A stretch of DNA of 64,000 bases from Symbiodinium kawagutii (Eukaryota > Sar > Dinophyceae > Suessiales > Symbiodiniaceae): positions 62,001 to 126,000 of the forward strand of contig VSDK01018759.1 of NCBI GenBank assembly GCA_009767595.1, read 5' to 3'. The position numbers were made by a program, and so were the translations under genes. Shown here one piece after another: positions 1 to 12,073 of the stretch (position 1 is its first letter; every line of letters starts with the position of its first letter). The notes under the pieces were generated by a model. It was not told the DNA's origin and made no database searches. It was given only the letters and a program-made list of their open reading frames with translations.

Positions 1-212
1 TTCGTTGGCACCGGCAGCTTTGGCAAACGAAGTTCGTAAGCAAAACGACTCTGTTTGTCGTCGTGGACATTGCCCCGTTCGAGCCTCAAAAGCATGTCTT
101 CTGCTGCTGGCAGTACCTCTGCTACTGCATGAGCTGCAATTAACCCAAGGGCAGCAGGTCGCAAGCGGCAAAGAAGCATGGCTACCAAGTCGCCATTCAC
201 GAGCCATGCGCA
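1..212 (-). CDS. coding exon, runs off window edge; product unknown
   Basis: An open minus-strand frame follows an acceptor-like TTTTCAG and stays open to the left edge of the window. It reads as an alanine- and leucine-rich helical segment (for example AHAVAEVLPAAEDMLLRLE). It is the last visible piece of the minus-strand series that includes the PPR exons to its right, so it may be the continuation of that gene. No domain is recognised. The acceptor is AG|T, not the AG|G seen at all proven acceptors here, so the exact start is uncertain. Confidence 0.35.
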
Positions 213-1584
213 CTGAAAATATCTCAGGAGTTTGATTTAGAATGATTCCAAGACACACCAAAGATGGACATATCATTGTGGTTGGAACATGCAAAGAATG
301 GCAAAGAACTGAACATGTTCTGTGCATGGTTCTGTATGTTTCCGCTGTCAAGTTAACCTATTCGCTGCTGCCACAACAAAGCCACATAAAAGCGAATCCT
401 TGCATATCTTTACATGCACCTTGATCATCTCGCTGCAGCTAGCGAAGGAATGCGAAGGATCGTATGTGGTTTCTATCATTTTCTGTCTATCTATTTCCAT
501 ATTCTTTCCATATTCCTTTCATATTCTATTGTTCATTCTATTTTCATGTACAAGTATGTTAGTATGTTCGATATTTTCTACATTTATGTTTCACTCTGTG
601 TCCAGGGTGTCCTCGGTGCCCTCTGCTTGGTGGTGTCAGCGTAGCCTGGGCAGCAGCCTTGCTTACAGTACTGAGTACTGGATTGGTTGCTGAACATGTT
701 GAAACATATTGAAATGTCTCTGTTGAAATCCCAGGAAATCTTCTTCCAAGGGCAATAGATTCATGCATGACATTGATATCCATGCCATGTGACTGCGTGA
801 CTGATTCTTTGAGAATATCTGGCTTCAACAATCAAATGTCAGGGAAGCTCTTCAAAAGGGATCAGAATTTAAAAGCAAACAATTCCCCACACTGTATAGA
901 GGATCATAGAGGCGTTTGGAATCGGAGAGTTGCAGACTCTTTAATCAAATTGCCTTTCTTTGAATGCGCCACCGAGGCACATAAGTTCAAGACTCCCTTG
1001 CCAATGATGTTCAGATGCTCGAAGCAAGAGCCTGCCATGCAGAAGATCTCAGCTATCGTGGGACGTGGTGGTCGCAGTGACGTGTTGATGTTGGCATTTG
1101 ATAATTGATGTGGGGGTGATGGTGGTTATGTTGGTGATGGTGGTGGTAGTATTGCTGCTCCTGCTGGCAATGGTGATGAAAAGCAGAGCAGCCAACCTTT
1201 GGAATTCCAGCATTCTCATGCAAATGATCCTTATAATGACCAGGAAGGCTAGACACGGATATCAAAGGATGATGCCAAATGAGCCCAGGGATGTGTTGGT
1301 TTGCTTCTGCATGTCTAAGTTGTCATATGAACCAGACAAACTCCCCCGTTCTATTCTGTTGGACTGATTAGTCAATTGGTATCTCAACATTTCATGGAGG
1401 AACCATGCGTGTGTACACTATGTGTATATACACATGCAAGACATGCTCAACTAACTCTTGTGGTGGACCTTTAAGGTCAAGAAATTGTTCTGATCCAACA
1501 GTCAGCCCAAAGGCTTAGGACAGGTGCTGAGAACCCAATAGATCTAACATGTCATGAGCAGCCAGGATAGCCAGGAATTAACAC
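213..1584. other. non-coding stretch, probably intron
   Basis: AT-rich, with a short TGGTGGTGATG-type stretch near 1110-1170. I see no reading segment that combines a good splice context with protein-like composition. It lies between two minus-strand exons and is best read as intron. Confidence 0.4.
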
Positions 1585-1738
1585 AAGTGGTCTCAATAGA
1601 TGGAAGGACCTTTACATTGGCCCAACTGAGCTGCAATTGCACCTCTTGGTTCCGTTGTTTGGCTTCAAAGACAACGCTGGCCTCATGCGTTGCCAAGACT
1701 TCTGTTAGGCCCATGGTGGCTCCATTGCCACGCTGCTC
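1585..1738 (-). CDS. PPR-gene exon
   Basis: The exon begins after GCAG|G, the AG|G acceptor rule of this genome, and ends before GTGTTA. The frame reads through LTEVLATHEASVVFEAKQ and LQLSWANVKVLP, two amphipathic helices of the size of a PPR pair. The sense is from family knowledge: helical repeat proteins that bind organellar RNA. The repeat is degenerate, so the PPR assignment rests partly on the neighbouring exons. Confidence 0.45.
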
Positions 1739-1928
1739 CTGCTTTCAATCATTGCACTTTGTCCCAAAGTGTTTTATTTCAAAGCATGGGCTCATTCAAG
1801 CATGTTTTCATTTTGAAGGGGAACTTTACATTGACAAAGTCACAACTTCTTCATTTTATATAATGTTTTGAATATTTCTATTCAGTCATTTCAATCAGCC
1901 GATTTCCGTGTTAACTTCTGTTGCCTAC

Positions 1929-2004
1929 CCTGGGGGCTCCGACATTCGCGCCACCAGGGCCAAGGTCTCTTCCCACTGCTTGGACTCAACCAATGCTGCG
2001 AGAC
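1929..2004 (-). CDS. PPR-gene exon
   Basis: After CAAG|G the frame reads LAALVESKQWEETLALVARM, the typical second half of a dinoflagellate PPR motif (xxW..AL.LL..M). It ends at CCCCAGG|GTAGGC. The intron just upstream in transcript order carries three tandem copies of a 10-bp unit at 2041-2070. Confidence 0.6.
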
Positions 2005-2040
2005 CTTGCTGCACTGAGATGCAAAAAGGATACGAAGGAT

Positions 2041-2070
2041 TCTGGAGGATTCTGGAGGATTCTGGAGGAT
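2041..2070. repeat. short tandem repeat, 10 bp x 3
   Basis: Three perfect copies of TCTGGAGGAT in the intron 30-60 bases before the acceptor of the next minus-strand exon. On the minus strand each copy contains CCAG, an acceptor-like trinucleotide context. Confidence 0.9.
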
Positions 2071-2370
2071 AAGTTGAGTATTTTATATGTATTTCATGTA
2101 TTTTCATTGCCGCAGCCACGACAAACTCAGGAAAAATCCAAGGCGAACAGGCACATCTTTGCCCTGCCTCCTTAGCTATGGAAATCAACGAATTTCAAGC
2201 CTTGAAATCAACTAAACAACCTCAACGAATTTCAAGCCTGGACCTCCGCATGGAACCAAAAGCTTTATGTTTCTGGAATACTTCGCACTGCATTTATCAC
2301 ATCTTACTACCGGTAATTATAAAACTCAAGTGTCTGAGGGTAATCGCTCAAGGATCTTCCATCTCCTTAC

Positions 2371-2491
2371 GTGCGATCAAGCCGCATGGGTTGAAGGCAG
2401 CAATATCTGGGACCTGCTGGACATCTTGCATCTCCTGCGACTTGTTGGTGATCCCCCAAGAGATCCATTCCCAGTGCATCACTGCATCTCC
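2371..2491 (-). CDS. coding exon, probably of the PPR gene
   Basis: The segment opens after TAGAG|G and closes at a consensus donor, GCAC|GTAAGG. The frame includes MHWEWISWGITNKS and VPDIAAFNPCGLIA, with balanced composition and no stops. No named domain is recognised. Confidence 0.45.
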
Positions 2492-2870
2492 CTCTATTCT
2501 TAGTAAACCAATCAAACCATTCCATAGTCTGGTACAGCCGATATAGACAGGTATTCTTTTGGAACATTGTCCATTGTTGACAATGCAACTTCGTCCATTG
2601 GAATTCTACGGACACGAATGCATTCCATGCGCATTGTGAGATTTCCAGCCGAGTACTTTCCACCTGGACCTACCTGCTCGCCCCTGGTCTCCCCTGGATA
2701 CCAACATGGCTCCTGGAAGAGCAACAAGGCCTGCTGCCAGTGGGTGCCCAGTTGACACGCCTTTAGGGCTGCGCTGTAAAGTACCTTTCATCTCGGAAAT
2801 GAAACATGAAAAATCATGAAAAACAGAAAAAAAAGAAAAAACAGAAATGAAAACTTGTGAATGATAGAGC

Positions 2871-3368
2871 AAGTAGAGCAGGTTGGATGTCCCTGAAATA
2901 CGTGGTTCATGAGCTAAGTATTGGCTGTGCTGTGAGCGAAGGCGGCTGGCCCTTGGGGCACCAAATTTACGGAGCTTTCAGTGGTGCGAAGGTGGTGATA
3001 AAGCTCCAAGGCCTTGGTCATCGTGTCGGACCGGAGCCATGTCACACGTTGGGATAAAAATGGGAGAATGGATTTCATGGACGATTTTGAGTCATTTTGA
3101 AAGAAATGATTAGCACATATTTGCAGTGTGCTTCACTGCGCACAGGTGTGCACTATCAACAGCCCAATTCTTAATCACATCATCTTTCCAAAACTTGCCA
3201 ACTGTCACTGATGCACATCTTTGAGATGTTCAATGCTTCCACGTGGAGCCACAATGAGAGACATGCCTGCGATTACCAAACGAAAACACAAATCAACACA
3301 GAATCCAAACAGAATAAAACATGATACACATTGAAACTGTAGTCCATGAATTCCATGCTGACGCTAAC
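2871..3368. other. non-coding stretch, probably intron
   Basis: I see no protein-like reading segment with splice context on either strand. It lies between two minus-strand exons. Confidence 0.35.
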
Positions 3369-3455
3369 ATGGCTTTCGGCAGCAGCATGGGTTGCCTTCA
3401 GCCACTGCCTGCTACGGTTGCATGAGGTCACTGTGGTGGTGTAGGACACCAGGTC
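3369..3455 (-). CDS. PPR-gene exon
   Basis: Starts at CCCAAG|G and ends before GTTAGC. The frame begins DLVSYTTTVTSCNRSRQWLK, a near-canonical dinoflagellate PPR helix A (D.VSYT..I..C....QW). PPR proteins are RNA-binding helical solenoids acting mainly in plastids and mitochondria. Confidence 0.75.
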
Positions 3456-3925
3456 CTTGGGAGCCACAACTGCAATTCTGAATCCACCATTTTTCGAATC
3501 CTTTGAATCTAAACTATCCATTAATTTACTAAATTATAGTAAATTAGTAAATTATATAAATCATATACATTGACATTCATAATTCATATTCTTCATATTT
3601 CTTTACTAAATTACATTTATATTATATTAATCAATGTTCTTCATATTCAATTGTTTCATGATATCTGATTTGTCTTTGTTTCACCGCTTTATTGTTGCTT
3701 CATTTTGATTGTACGTACATTACTTGATTAATGAAAATAACTAATTGATGACCATGAGTGGGTTGTATATCGATGGTTACCCTGTGATGGGTTCTAGTGC
3801 CATGAAGCATAAATCCCGCAAACAATCAACCAACGTGATTGCGAAAGTGAAAAATGCCTAGAACATGCGATTTGCAATATATAGACCGGAGTTCTTGTAG
3901 AACTATCTTGAGGTATGTCACTTGC

Positions 3926-3960
3926 AGATCCTTGCAGATCCTTGCAGGCCCTTGCAGGCC
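3926..3960. repeat. short tandem repeat at an exon 3' edge
   Basis: Four imperfect copies of ATCCTTGCAG/GCCCTTGCAG. On the minus strand each copy reads TGCAAGG, so the array lays down a series of possible GC donors just after the PPR exon at 3960-4051. Confidence 0.8.
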
Positions 3961-4051
3961 TAGGGGCTGGCTGAATGCTGCGGTATTGCATCTCTTGAAT
4001 CAGTTGACAAGCCTTTTCCCATTGATGTCCTCGACCACAGGCACTCAGAGC
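3960..4051 (-). CDS. PPR-gene exon
   Basis: After CGAG|G the frame reads ALSACGRGHQWEKACQLIQE, a textbook dinoflagellate PPR helix pair. The 3' edge is uncertain because the sequence there is a tandem array of GCAAGG, any copy of which could serve as a GC donor. Confidence 0.75.
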
Positions 4052-4338
4052 CTCGAAGAGCAACTGTTGGAGGCACATGTTGAGCAATTGCAGAAGTAGG
4101 ACTTCTTAAGTCTTATTTAAGTACTTCTTTCATGTTCTTTCGGAGTACTTCTTAAGGAGCAATTTCAAACCCCTTAAGTCTTATTTAAGTAAAGTGATTT
4201 TGGCACTTCAGAGGCCTTCTGTCTTCACACAATCCTCTCGAAACCACTCCGAAACCACCATAAAATCATATAAAGTCATATATCAACTCCATCGATTGGA
4301 ACCTTTTCAGGTTGAGAAAGGAGAGGTCGAGCTTCTCT

Positions 4339-4377
4339 GGAGATCCTTCGGAGATCCTTCGGAGATCCTTCGGATCC
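4339..4377. repeat. short tandem repeat, 11 bp x 3
   Basis: GGAGATCCTTC repeated three times plus a partial copy. The minus strand reads GAAGGATCTCC, giving repeated AAG|G acceptor-like sites. Confidence 0.85.
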
Positions 4378-4791
4378 TTTCTCTTTGGGCTCTCTCCACT
4401 GAAAACATCTGAACACACTCTGGTTTGCCAGGACACAGAGTTCATTGCAACTAGGCTGACATGCCTCAGATCAGATCAGCTGTACAGGTGGGGCTTCGAA
4501 TCTTCAGTGGGTCCTCATCTTTCATCGTTTTCCATTTGTTTCCCTCATTCTGTCAGTTCTATCATGTTCTCTCTACCTTTATTTGGCAAAACTTCACAAC
4601 TTGGATGCCACATGTCTTCCTATAGATGCAGAGCTCGCTGGTAGAGCACACGCTCATCTGCTAGTAGAGTATCGACAGAATATGGTCAGAATTTGGTTAG
4701 AATTCATATGTAGAATTTGAATGATGACATATGATGACAATGACTGGGAATATGACATAATATGACTGTAGATTTGAGGACGGACACTCAC

Positions 4792-4886
4792 AAAGGCTAG
4801 CTGCAACAAAGCCTCTGTGGCATCTCGTAAAGCAATGCACAAGCCTTGGTCAAACTCCAAGGTGAAGGGGTCGCAAGATCCGGCAG
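4792..4886 (-). CDS. PPR-gene exon
   Basis: The frame includes LCIALRDATEALLQLAF and ends at a perfect GT donor, TTT|GTGAGT. The start may be the AAG at 4887 or the AAG|G further in, near 4845. Helical composition and its place between PPR exons support membership of the same gene. Confidence 0.5.
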
Positions 4887-4959
4887 CTTCAAAGGCAGGT
4901 CAGGGCAAGAGAAGATGCAAGAGATGCTTAAGAAGTCTTAAGACGAAGTCTTAAGAGAA

Positions 4960-5096
4960 TGCTGAAGAAAATGCTTTTGAAGCAAAGTCAGAAGTTCATC
5001 TTGCAGGAGGAGTATGCCTTTAGGTGTGGGGAGCTGCCACTCCTGCACTGCAGGTAGGCTTTCGCCAAGAAAAACTTCACAATCATGTTGCATCAA
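4960..5096 (-). CDS. coding exon, possibly of the PPR gene
   Basis: A long open frame after TTGCAG reads MQHDCEVFLGESLPAVQEW and then a leucine-rich helix (LLQDELLTLLQKHFL). Both borders are uncertain; a GC donor (GCAAGATG) could end it early. Confidence 0.4.
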
Positions 5097-5257
5097 CTGC
5101 AATAGACTGAACCGAAGAAAGAAGCCGGCTATCGATAGAAAATTCATCAAGAATGCAAAATAATGCAAACATGTTGACCAAGGTGGACCATTTTTCAGCC
5201 AACTGTAGAATCGAATTTGCCACCCTTGTGCGCAAAAGTCCTTGGTTGCCTGGGTAC

Positions 5258-5316
5258 CTAGCCCTTTCCCATTCGTGACCCTTGTCGCATGCGCTGACCG
5301 CTGCGCCAAATGTCAC
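5258..5316 (-). CDS. PPR-gene exon
   Basis: After GCAAG|G the frame reads VTFGAAVSACDKGHEWERA, a canonical PPR helix A plus the start of helix B, ending at a GT donor (AG|GTACCC). This is one of the clearest PPR motifs in the window. Confidence 0.8.
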
Positions 5317-5581
5317 CTTGCTGTGATGCCAACCGGAGAATCTCAGAATTTCAAATTGCATTTGCAATGTCAGCTTCAACCTGGGAACTCAAACGAAGCC
5401 ATTTCAATGTTTCTTCTGTTGGCAAACACAATGGCAATAAAACTTTAGACCTCTTTAGACGAAGATTGAAACTTTAGACAAATTTTGTTTTCTGTTGGAC
5501 TCACATTTTGTCACATTCAAATTTCATTCATTTCTTCAAATTTCTTCGGCGTGGGAATGTACGACACGGGGCCTCATCGAC

Positions 5582-5690
5582 TTCGTTCATGTTCAGCAGC
5601 AACAGGGCCTGTGGCCACTGTGCCATGCGCGCCATGGCACTGACTAAGCAGCTGTAGCTCACCACATCCGCTCGAGGCATCACACGATAC
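5582..5690 (-). CDS. PPR-gene exon
   Basis: Acceptor CCTAG|G, donor GAA|GTCGAT. The frame contains DVVSYSCLVSAMARMAQWPQ followed by ALLLLNMNEV, a complete PPR motif. The open frame extends upstream of the acceptor (to about 5860), but that part is not PPR-like. Confidence 0.8.
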
Positions 5691-6329
5691 CTAGGGCATG
5701 CTGAGGCATGCTGTTGCTTGAAGGTCTGGAGAATCGAAGGCCAAAGGGCACTGGGATCCTCACTTGGGATGTGTAACAACGTGTATTTGCACACAGGCAC
5801 ACCCTCAGGTTCCAAATGGTCGCAACAGTTTGGATATGTTTCGATGTCCTTTTTCTGCAACCGTGGCAGTTTTCTTGAATATTTTTAAGTATGCAAAAAG
5901 ATCAACCATGGCTTTGATGGTTGTGGAAGCCCCCAGTGTATGCATATCAAATCTATCTGCCTATGTATCTGTGAATCTATCTTACCATTCTATTCTAGTC
6001 TATTTGAATTCTAATCTGTTTGTTTGTTTGTTTGTTTGTTCGTTCGTCCTTTTCGGCCATCGGGTTGTCCCTTGTATGAACCCGTGTTTTAGGACTTTTG
6101 CCCAAATGTTTAAATGCCTAAAGGCGTCGGACAAAAGAACACCAAAACAATGATAACGAAGTGACTAATCTGCAGGCTGTCGCAAACAAATACGAACATG
6201 AGGCAAACATGCATGTGCATATATGTATATGTTGAAAATACATATATAGTATATGTGAACATTCATTCAAGTATGTATAACATTTCTATGTATAAATACA
6301 TGCAGACTTTGTCTCCGCTTCAACCTCAT

Positions 6330-6409
6330 GCTTTGACACATGCGGCATTGTGCTGAGCGGCACGAGGTCAAGTGCCAGTTGCCACTGCCCGCAGTGGTCC
6401 AATGAACTC
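6330..6409 (-). CDS. PPR-gene exon
   Basis: After CTCAG|G the frame reads SSLDHCGQWQLALDLVPLS, a recognisable but degenerate PPR motif. The 3' end is approximate. Confidence 0.5.
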
Positions 6410-7740
6410 CTGAGTTTCAGTTCGGGGTCCGATTCTGAAGAATGAACCAGATCTATAAGCGGTTGAATGATCTTTTGAATGATCTTTTCGGTGTTGAGCA
6501 TTGTATCCTTCCAACATGGCCTTTTCAAAAGCCTTCAAAACTGACCAAACTCTTTGAGGGTTTTGTGATGTTTTGTGTTCAGAACTGGAGGCACGAATGA
6601 GAGAAACTCACACTGCACGCGTCATCACGTGTCCAAGTTTCAACACTGCATTGGCTGTTTCCGTCCTCTCCAAACCTGAGGACACTGTTGGGGAAGATAT
6701 GAGCAGCGGTGAGCAGCGACTCACCACCAAAACTTAACAAATGAGACCTGAGGAATTAAAAAAAACATGTGATCGTGTTGGATCAGTTCAAACGAAATCT
6801 ACAAACATCGATTAATTCAGACTGCATTCGAAGAAACATTCGGAACCTTCTAAGAGGTCGAGTCATACTCATCCACTGACAACCCATTGGACATTGGTCA
6901 AAAATACAAAGTGTCACCAAGATTGCACCTATTTGTACCCGCGCTCAGGAAACATGAGTTAACATGAGTCAATTGTTCTCAAAGTTCGTGAGAGGAACTG
7001 TCTGACAGTGCAGCTCGACCCTCGTTGACCCTTGTTGACACCATGGCTGAGTTCACCCAGCTCGAAGTTTCGGATACCACGATCTACAAATTGCTCAGAC
7101 TCAAAGAGACTATAATATGGAGATTTTGCGATAGATAGTATCTGTAAGACTCTTAAGAGACTCTTAAGAGACATTAATAGACTATAAGACTCCGTATATG
7201 AAGCGACCTGGTATAACCTTTGGAGATCACCGTTTTCGCAGGTTTTGCATCTGTTGTTGCTGGATGTTGCTGTTGTTGCGGTCATTGTGGTTGTCATTGT
7301 GGTTGCCGTTGTCGTGGTGGTGGTTGTTGGTTTTTCTTTGATGTTAGTTCTGTCCCTACTGGTATCAAATGCTTATCGTTGCTGTGGCCAATGGGCATAG
7401 CAATCTCCATCACTACAGGAGTAAAATCTAACAATGGCACGTTCGGCATGCTGGATCTTCCTAATGCCGGAGGCAAAGTTGTAAGCTACCTGTGAGGATG
7501 GTTTACAACACCATTGCGGTAGCACCATTCTTTGAAAATCACGCTTGACAAAGCCTTGGTGGTCTGTTCCTGTTCCTCATGGCTGTTGGCACTGTGATGA
7601 AGTTTTTGCAATCCCAGTCAGAAAACGATCCGCTAGTAGTGCTTAATATTGATAAGTGTAAGCAGTGTAAACAAAAACAACTTCTAAGCTCAACATTTAA
7701 TTGTTGTGAACAATCTATATATCAACAGAATTCAATATAA

Positions 7741-7818
7741 AATAATATAAATAAATATATATAATATCAAAATAATATAAAAATCATAAATAAATATATA
7801 TTATATCAAAAAATAAAG
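7741..7818. repeat. AT-rich repeat
   Basis: A run of AATAATATAAATAAATATAT-type sequence with two imperfect copies of the same block. It lies immediately 3' of the PPR exon on the transcribed strand, in the presumed intron. Confidence 0.7.
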
Positions 7819-7867
7819 GCACAATAAATCGATCTCTGTATTCGCGTTGGATCTGTGTCGAGTGCCA

Positions 7868-7992
7868 GCGCGGCCTGTGTCCATCGCCAGCTGCAGCGCC
7901 ATCTGCCAGCTGCGGCCCTTGGCACAAGCCGATGCAGCCAGGCCCAAGAAGCGCTCATCCGCCACGTCGCACGAGGAATAAAGAAGGAGCAC
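7868..7992 (-). CDS. PPR-gene exon preceded by a very long polypyrimidine tract
   Basis: Acceptor CGGAG|G directly after a 250-base pyrimidine-rich run (minus strand of 7997-8245). The frame reads through FLGLAASACAKGRSWQMALQ, a canonical PPR motif. Confidence 0.75.
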
Positions 7993-7996
7993 CTCC

Positions 7997-8245
7997 GAAA
8001 GAAAAGAAGAGAAGAAGGAAGAAGAAGAAGAAGGACTATGAAGGAGAGGAAAAGAAGGAGAGGAAGAGAAGATGAAGGAAGAGAAAAAAGAGAAGATGAG
8101 GAAAAGAAGAAAAAGTCATGAAGAAAAGACTATGAAGTCAAGAGGAAGGAAGAGAAGAGAGGAAGAAAAGAATTTGAAGGGAAGATGAGGGAAGAAGAGA
8201 AGAAAAAGAGAAGGAAAAGACTTTTATGAAAAAAGAGAAAAAAAG
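7997..8245. repeat. 250-bp purine-rich tract
   Basis: Almost pure GAA/GGA/AGA sequence on the plus strand with few pyrimidine interruptions, hence a polypyrimidine tract on the transcribed sense. It runs up to the acceptor of the PPR exon at 7992. It could act as an oversized polypyrimidine tract or form triplex DNA; neither can be told from sequence. Confidence 0.85.
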
Positions 8246-8249
8246 ATTT

Positions 8250-9365
8250 TTAAAGGTCACTTGAGTCACTTCTATGAAATATGAACGATTTCTATGAATC
8301 ATAAATATGTTGCAATATCTCTGTGAGTTACAATCCATAGCCAGTTGAACCCTGATTGAAACAAACCTATTGGCTCAACACTGGTGGAGCTACTCACAGA
8401 TGTGGGTAACAGGGTGCTCCCGGGGGTCCTACCCTATGCCATCTGTGCTCTGTCAACGACCTGTTACTTCACTCAACTCTCCGAGCAAACAGAAGAAACT
8501 CGTTAAACATACACAAACATATGTAAACATGTTTTCCAATTTCTCTTCCCAAAGGAAACTTGTCTTCCATCTGAGGGTTTACATTCGTAGACGATTATGT
8601 GTAGGCGCACAACCGGCATTTCTTTAATAACTTTGAAAACAAAACGTCGAGGAGTTCATTTCGAATCATGACCCGTGACAACAAAAAACATCACAAGTAG
8701 ACATATCATCAAACATCCTTGATGGCTCCCAAGACACAACCTTGCACTTTTATTTTGGGACGCTGAATCACATCCGTTGAATCTATCCTACCAAAACATA
8801 ATTTGTCTGGCAAGAATCAGCCACAAAAACCCAACTTCTTGGTGGATGTGGTCTAATGATTCCTGACACATCTTGGTCTGTGTTATTTGGATGAACCATC
8901 CCAACAAGAATGCAAGAGGACCGAGGGAGAAGGAGTTTCTACGCTGAAAAAGAATACAAATGATACACATGATTTTCAGATCTCAGTTTCTTTGAACAAT
9001 TTCCTTCCATTTGGCATTCAGATTGTGTGTTTCAAATTGGTCCCAACAGCTTCATAGAGCAAAGCAATTTTCTGCCTGCTGCCAAGCACTGGCCCGTTCC
9101 AATGCACCACAGACCGCAGTCAAAAGCTTCACGTCAGCGACATCGTTGCAACTGACGACAGGAATTGGCCGCTTTGATGTTTCACAATGAAGAAAGATCC
9201 ATTGTCTTCCGGACGCCAATGGCCACACAAAGAATTAGCAATTAATTGATTGAGTTATTTTTTTTAATTACTTGATCTATTCATTTGATTGGATGTTTTG
9301 AGTCTCTTGTTTCCGTTGACTGTGTTTATCCAGGATGTGCGTCTTGGACGCCGTCTTGGACTCTT
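8250..9365. other. non-coding stretch, probably intron
   Basis: No exon I can support on either strand. Composition is AT-rich and ordinary. Confidence 0.35.
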
Positions 9366-9369
9366 TCTG

Positions 9370-9485
9370 CCAGTCTGAGGGTGTCTCGGGGGAACTGCCA
9401 GCTCTGGCACTGATGTACAAAAAGGGTGGCATTGGAAAGGTTGCCCAAGAGTGAAGACTGCCGAAACAACCAGCTGGTGACAAGC
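9370..9485 (-). CDS. possible coding exon
   Basis: Minus-strand frame with LLGNLSNATLFVHQCQSW and RDTLRLAERVQDGVQDA, PPR-like in spacing but without the conserved positions. Other frames are also open, so this is weak. Confidence 0.3.
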
Positions 9486-10049
9486 CTTTTATTGTTCTTC
9501 AAAAAAACGAAACGCATAGGAATAGTATTCGTAACAATAGTATGTAACAATCATAGATAGTAACATGTAGACCCTCAAACTTCAAACATCTGACATCCAA
9601 AGAAGCATTGACACTTCATTGACACTTCTTGCTCACTTCTCTGCCTCAACGTGACATCCAAGGCTTTCTGCCATTGCTTTTTGCGTCCCAACGTCACCAC
9701 CCGACTGGTCCTTGCAACAGGGAATCGCAAGTGGTCATGGCAGGGTCGTTCTGGACCCTAGACCGTCAATCCTTTGCACCAAATGCTGAAAGGAGCACAT
9801 GCAAAAACGGACCATGCAGGTTGTCAGCTGAACTCGATTCTTGAATGTTTGAAAATATTTCAAATATTCACAATTTATTTCATTTTATTTCTCAATTTCA
9901 GCTTTTCGACTTTAGCACAGCGATCCGCTAGTGACTCCAGTGGTGCTGAGCGTCTGCTGTCGGAGCCACTGACCATGGTCCTTGGTACCTCAAACGTGGG
10001 GATGGGACACCGACATCTCTCATTGGGAGAGTTGCTTCATTTATGATAT

Positions 10050-10345
10050 ATATATATATAATATACATGTATATATTCTTACACATAACGTACCTCTGAA
10101 TGCATATGTGCATCGCGTATTGTCATGTATCATCATGTATCATCATGTATTATCATGCATTATCATGTATCATTGTACTATCATCATGCATTATTGTGTA
10201 TCATCATGTATTGTCGTATCTATATAATTATGTATTATTATATATATTATCATGCATCATCATGTATCATCTTGTATACATACGTATATCCTATTATCAT
10301 GTGTATGCTATTGTGTCGTATTGTGTCATATTGTGTATTATCATC
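10050..10345. repeat. ATCATGTATC-type satellite
   Basis: About 300 bp of imperfect repeats of TATCATCATG and TGTATTATC, preceded by a short AT dinucleotide run. The reading frames across it (strings of H, M, Y and C) are low-complexity and not taken as coding. Confidence 0.85.
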
Positions 10346-10419
10346 TCTATCTCAGAATTTCTCAGATTTTGGAACTATCCGATTTCCAAGTCCAGACACC
10401 TGCACTGCCACGATCGAAA

Positions 10420-10490
10420 ATCGGATCAACTTCGACAGGACCCGTTAATTTGGATCCGTCATCAAACACCTCCATCCTGCAATGGGACTC
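10420..10490 (-). CDS. possible coding exon
   Basis: After GCAG|G the minus frame reads MEVFDDGSKLTGPVEVDPIF and stops being protein-like at GCAG|GTGTCT. A second minus segment near 10560-10620 reads SWSFAFDFDPTIGQSV. No family recognised. Confidence 0.3.
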
Positions 10491-12073
10491 TCGGGCATGT
10501 TGCTGGTGGTTGCACTGCGATACCTGCACACAGTATCACACAGCATCACACAGCCAATTGCTGGCGACACTTTGACCAATGGTTGGATCAAAATCAAACG
10601 CGAAGCTCCACGACGTGTTGAGGCATCAATTTCAACATGCCTTGATGACTAGAGATTTCACACCTTCTCCGCACTGGTCTGAAGGCCGCTACCTGCCAAG
10701 CGATCGGAGAAGGTTTCTGGATTCTGGTCATCGGGAAAATCGATCTTCAAACTGCACCAGGGGCCCTCAAATGAGCCAAACACTTTGACAATTTTGACTT
10801 TCACTGGACACATTCCATATAAACTTCCTTGAGCATGTGCTAAAGTTAACTACCAAGAATGAATTCAACTATTAATGTTGAATGAAAAGACAACAGTTTG
10901 CCAAACAAACTCAAATTTAAAAGACACACAAAACAAAGACTAGACACTCATTGCCACATTCTGTCTGCAGTCCTAGTTGTAGCCTCTTTCTTCGCTTTGA
11001 GTGTCACTCGGAAACACTTTAAGCCAGCGAACCACAACTTGATATTCAAACCTTGATTCTCCCCGGAACACCTGCCGCATTTGGTGACAGAATTGCCATG
11101 AAGATGGGATTGCAAGAAAAACATAGAAAAACAGCGTTGCAAAATAAATGGACGATGAAAAACTTCTTGCCCTCCCATACAGTGTGCACGCAAGAGTGCT
11201 TATATGGTGGCAGCTGGAATGTCATCTTACGTCTTGCTTCAGATTATGTTGGCCGTGATGGAAACTAGCACGGCAACCCAACCACTTGTACAATGGACTC
11301 AATGTGACACGTTCAAGATGTCTCACCAAATGTGCTACCGTAGGTTGTCAGAATGCTCATACTTCCTTAGACCAAATGGCTGGTGTGCCTTGAGCCAAGC
11401 AAAGCATTGAGGTACAAGCGGTTCCCATTTGGCTGTCTGGCTGTCCATCCCCTAAGTAGATTCAGAGTTGCCAAAACATGATCAGAAGCTCCCTCTCCGT
11501 TTCACTATCATTTCTGTTGGACGTGATCCCGTAAATACTATTATATTGACATCTATCAACATCCACCAACAATTATCAATAGCTACAAACATCCATGACA
11601 AAACAACTCTGATGACATCGCTGTAGGTGCTCCGTGATTTTTCTCGAGAACGTTGCGGTTTCAAGCGCCGTCGAAAACGCATGACTCCGACTTTCGCTCT
11701 TCGACCGCACGGTTGACCTGGCAACGGGAGGCTGCCGTGGTACCCGACCAGTTCTGCCCACAACATACAGTACTCTGTAACATACACTGCTGCATACTGT
11801 ACACGATTTGTTCAACATGATTTAATAAGTTAGGTTCATCCATGTTTCCTTTTTTTAAAAGATTTAAGCACTGAGTGAAGGACCACTTCTCGAAGGAAGG
11901 CACTCTTCCTGGCCATGAACGACTGTTGAAATCTTCAAAGTCGTTGAAATCCTGTTGGCTGACGGTAGGGGATAAGACCAGAATCTCAGAATGATAACCA
12001 TACATCTATAGTTGCTATAAAGGACCAAAGACACACAGTGCAATTTGGGATCATGAGGCTTTCATCTTGCAGC

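Noticed and set aside
11395..11410. A second spliced-leader relic (TTGGCTCAAG on the minus strand)
   Set aside because: Only ten bases match and no start codon with a coding exon follows at the right distance.
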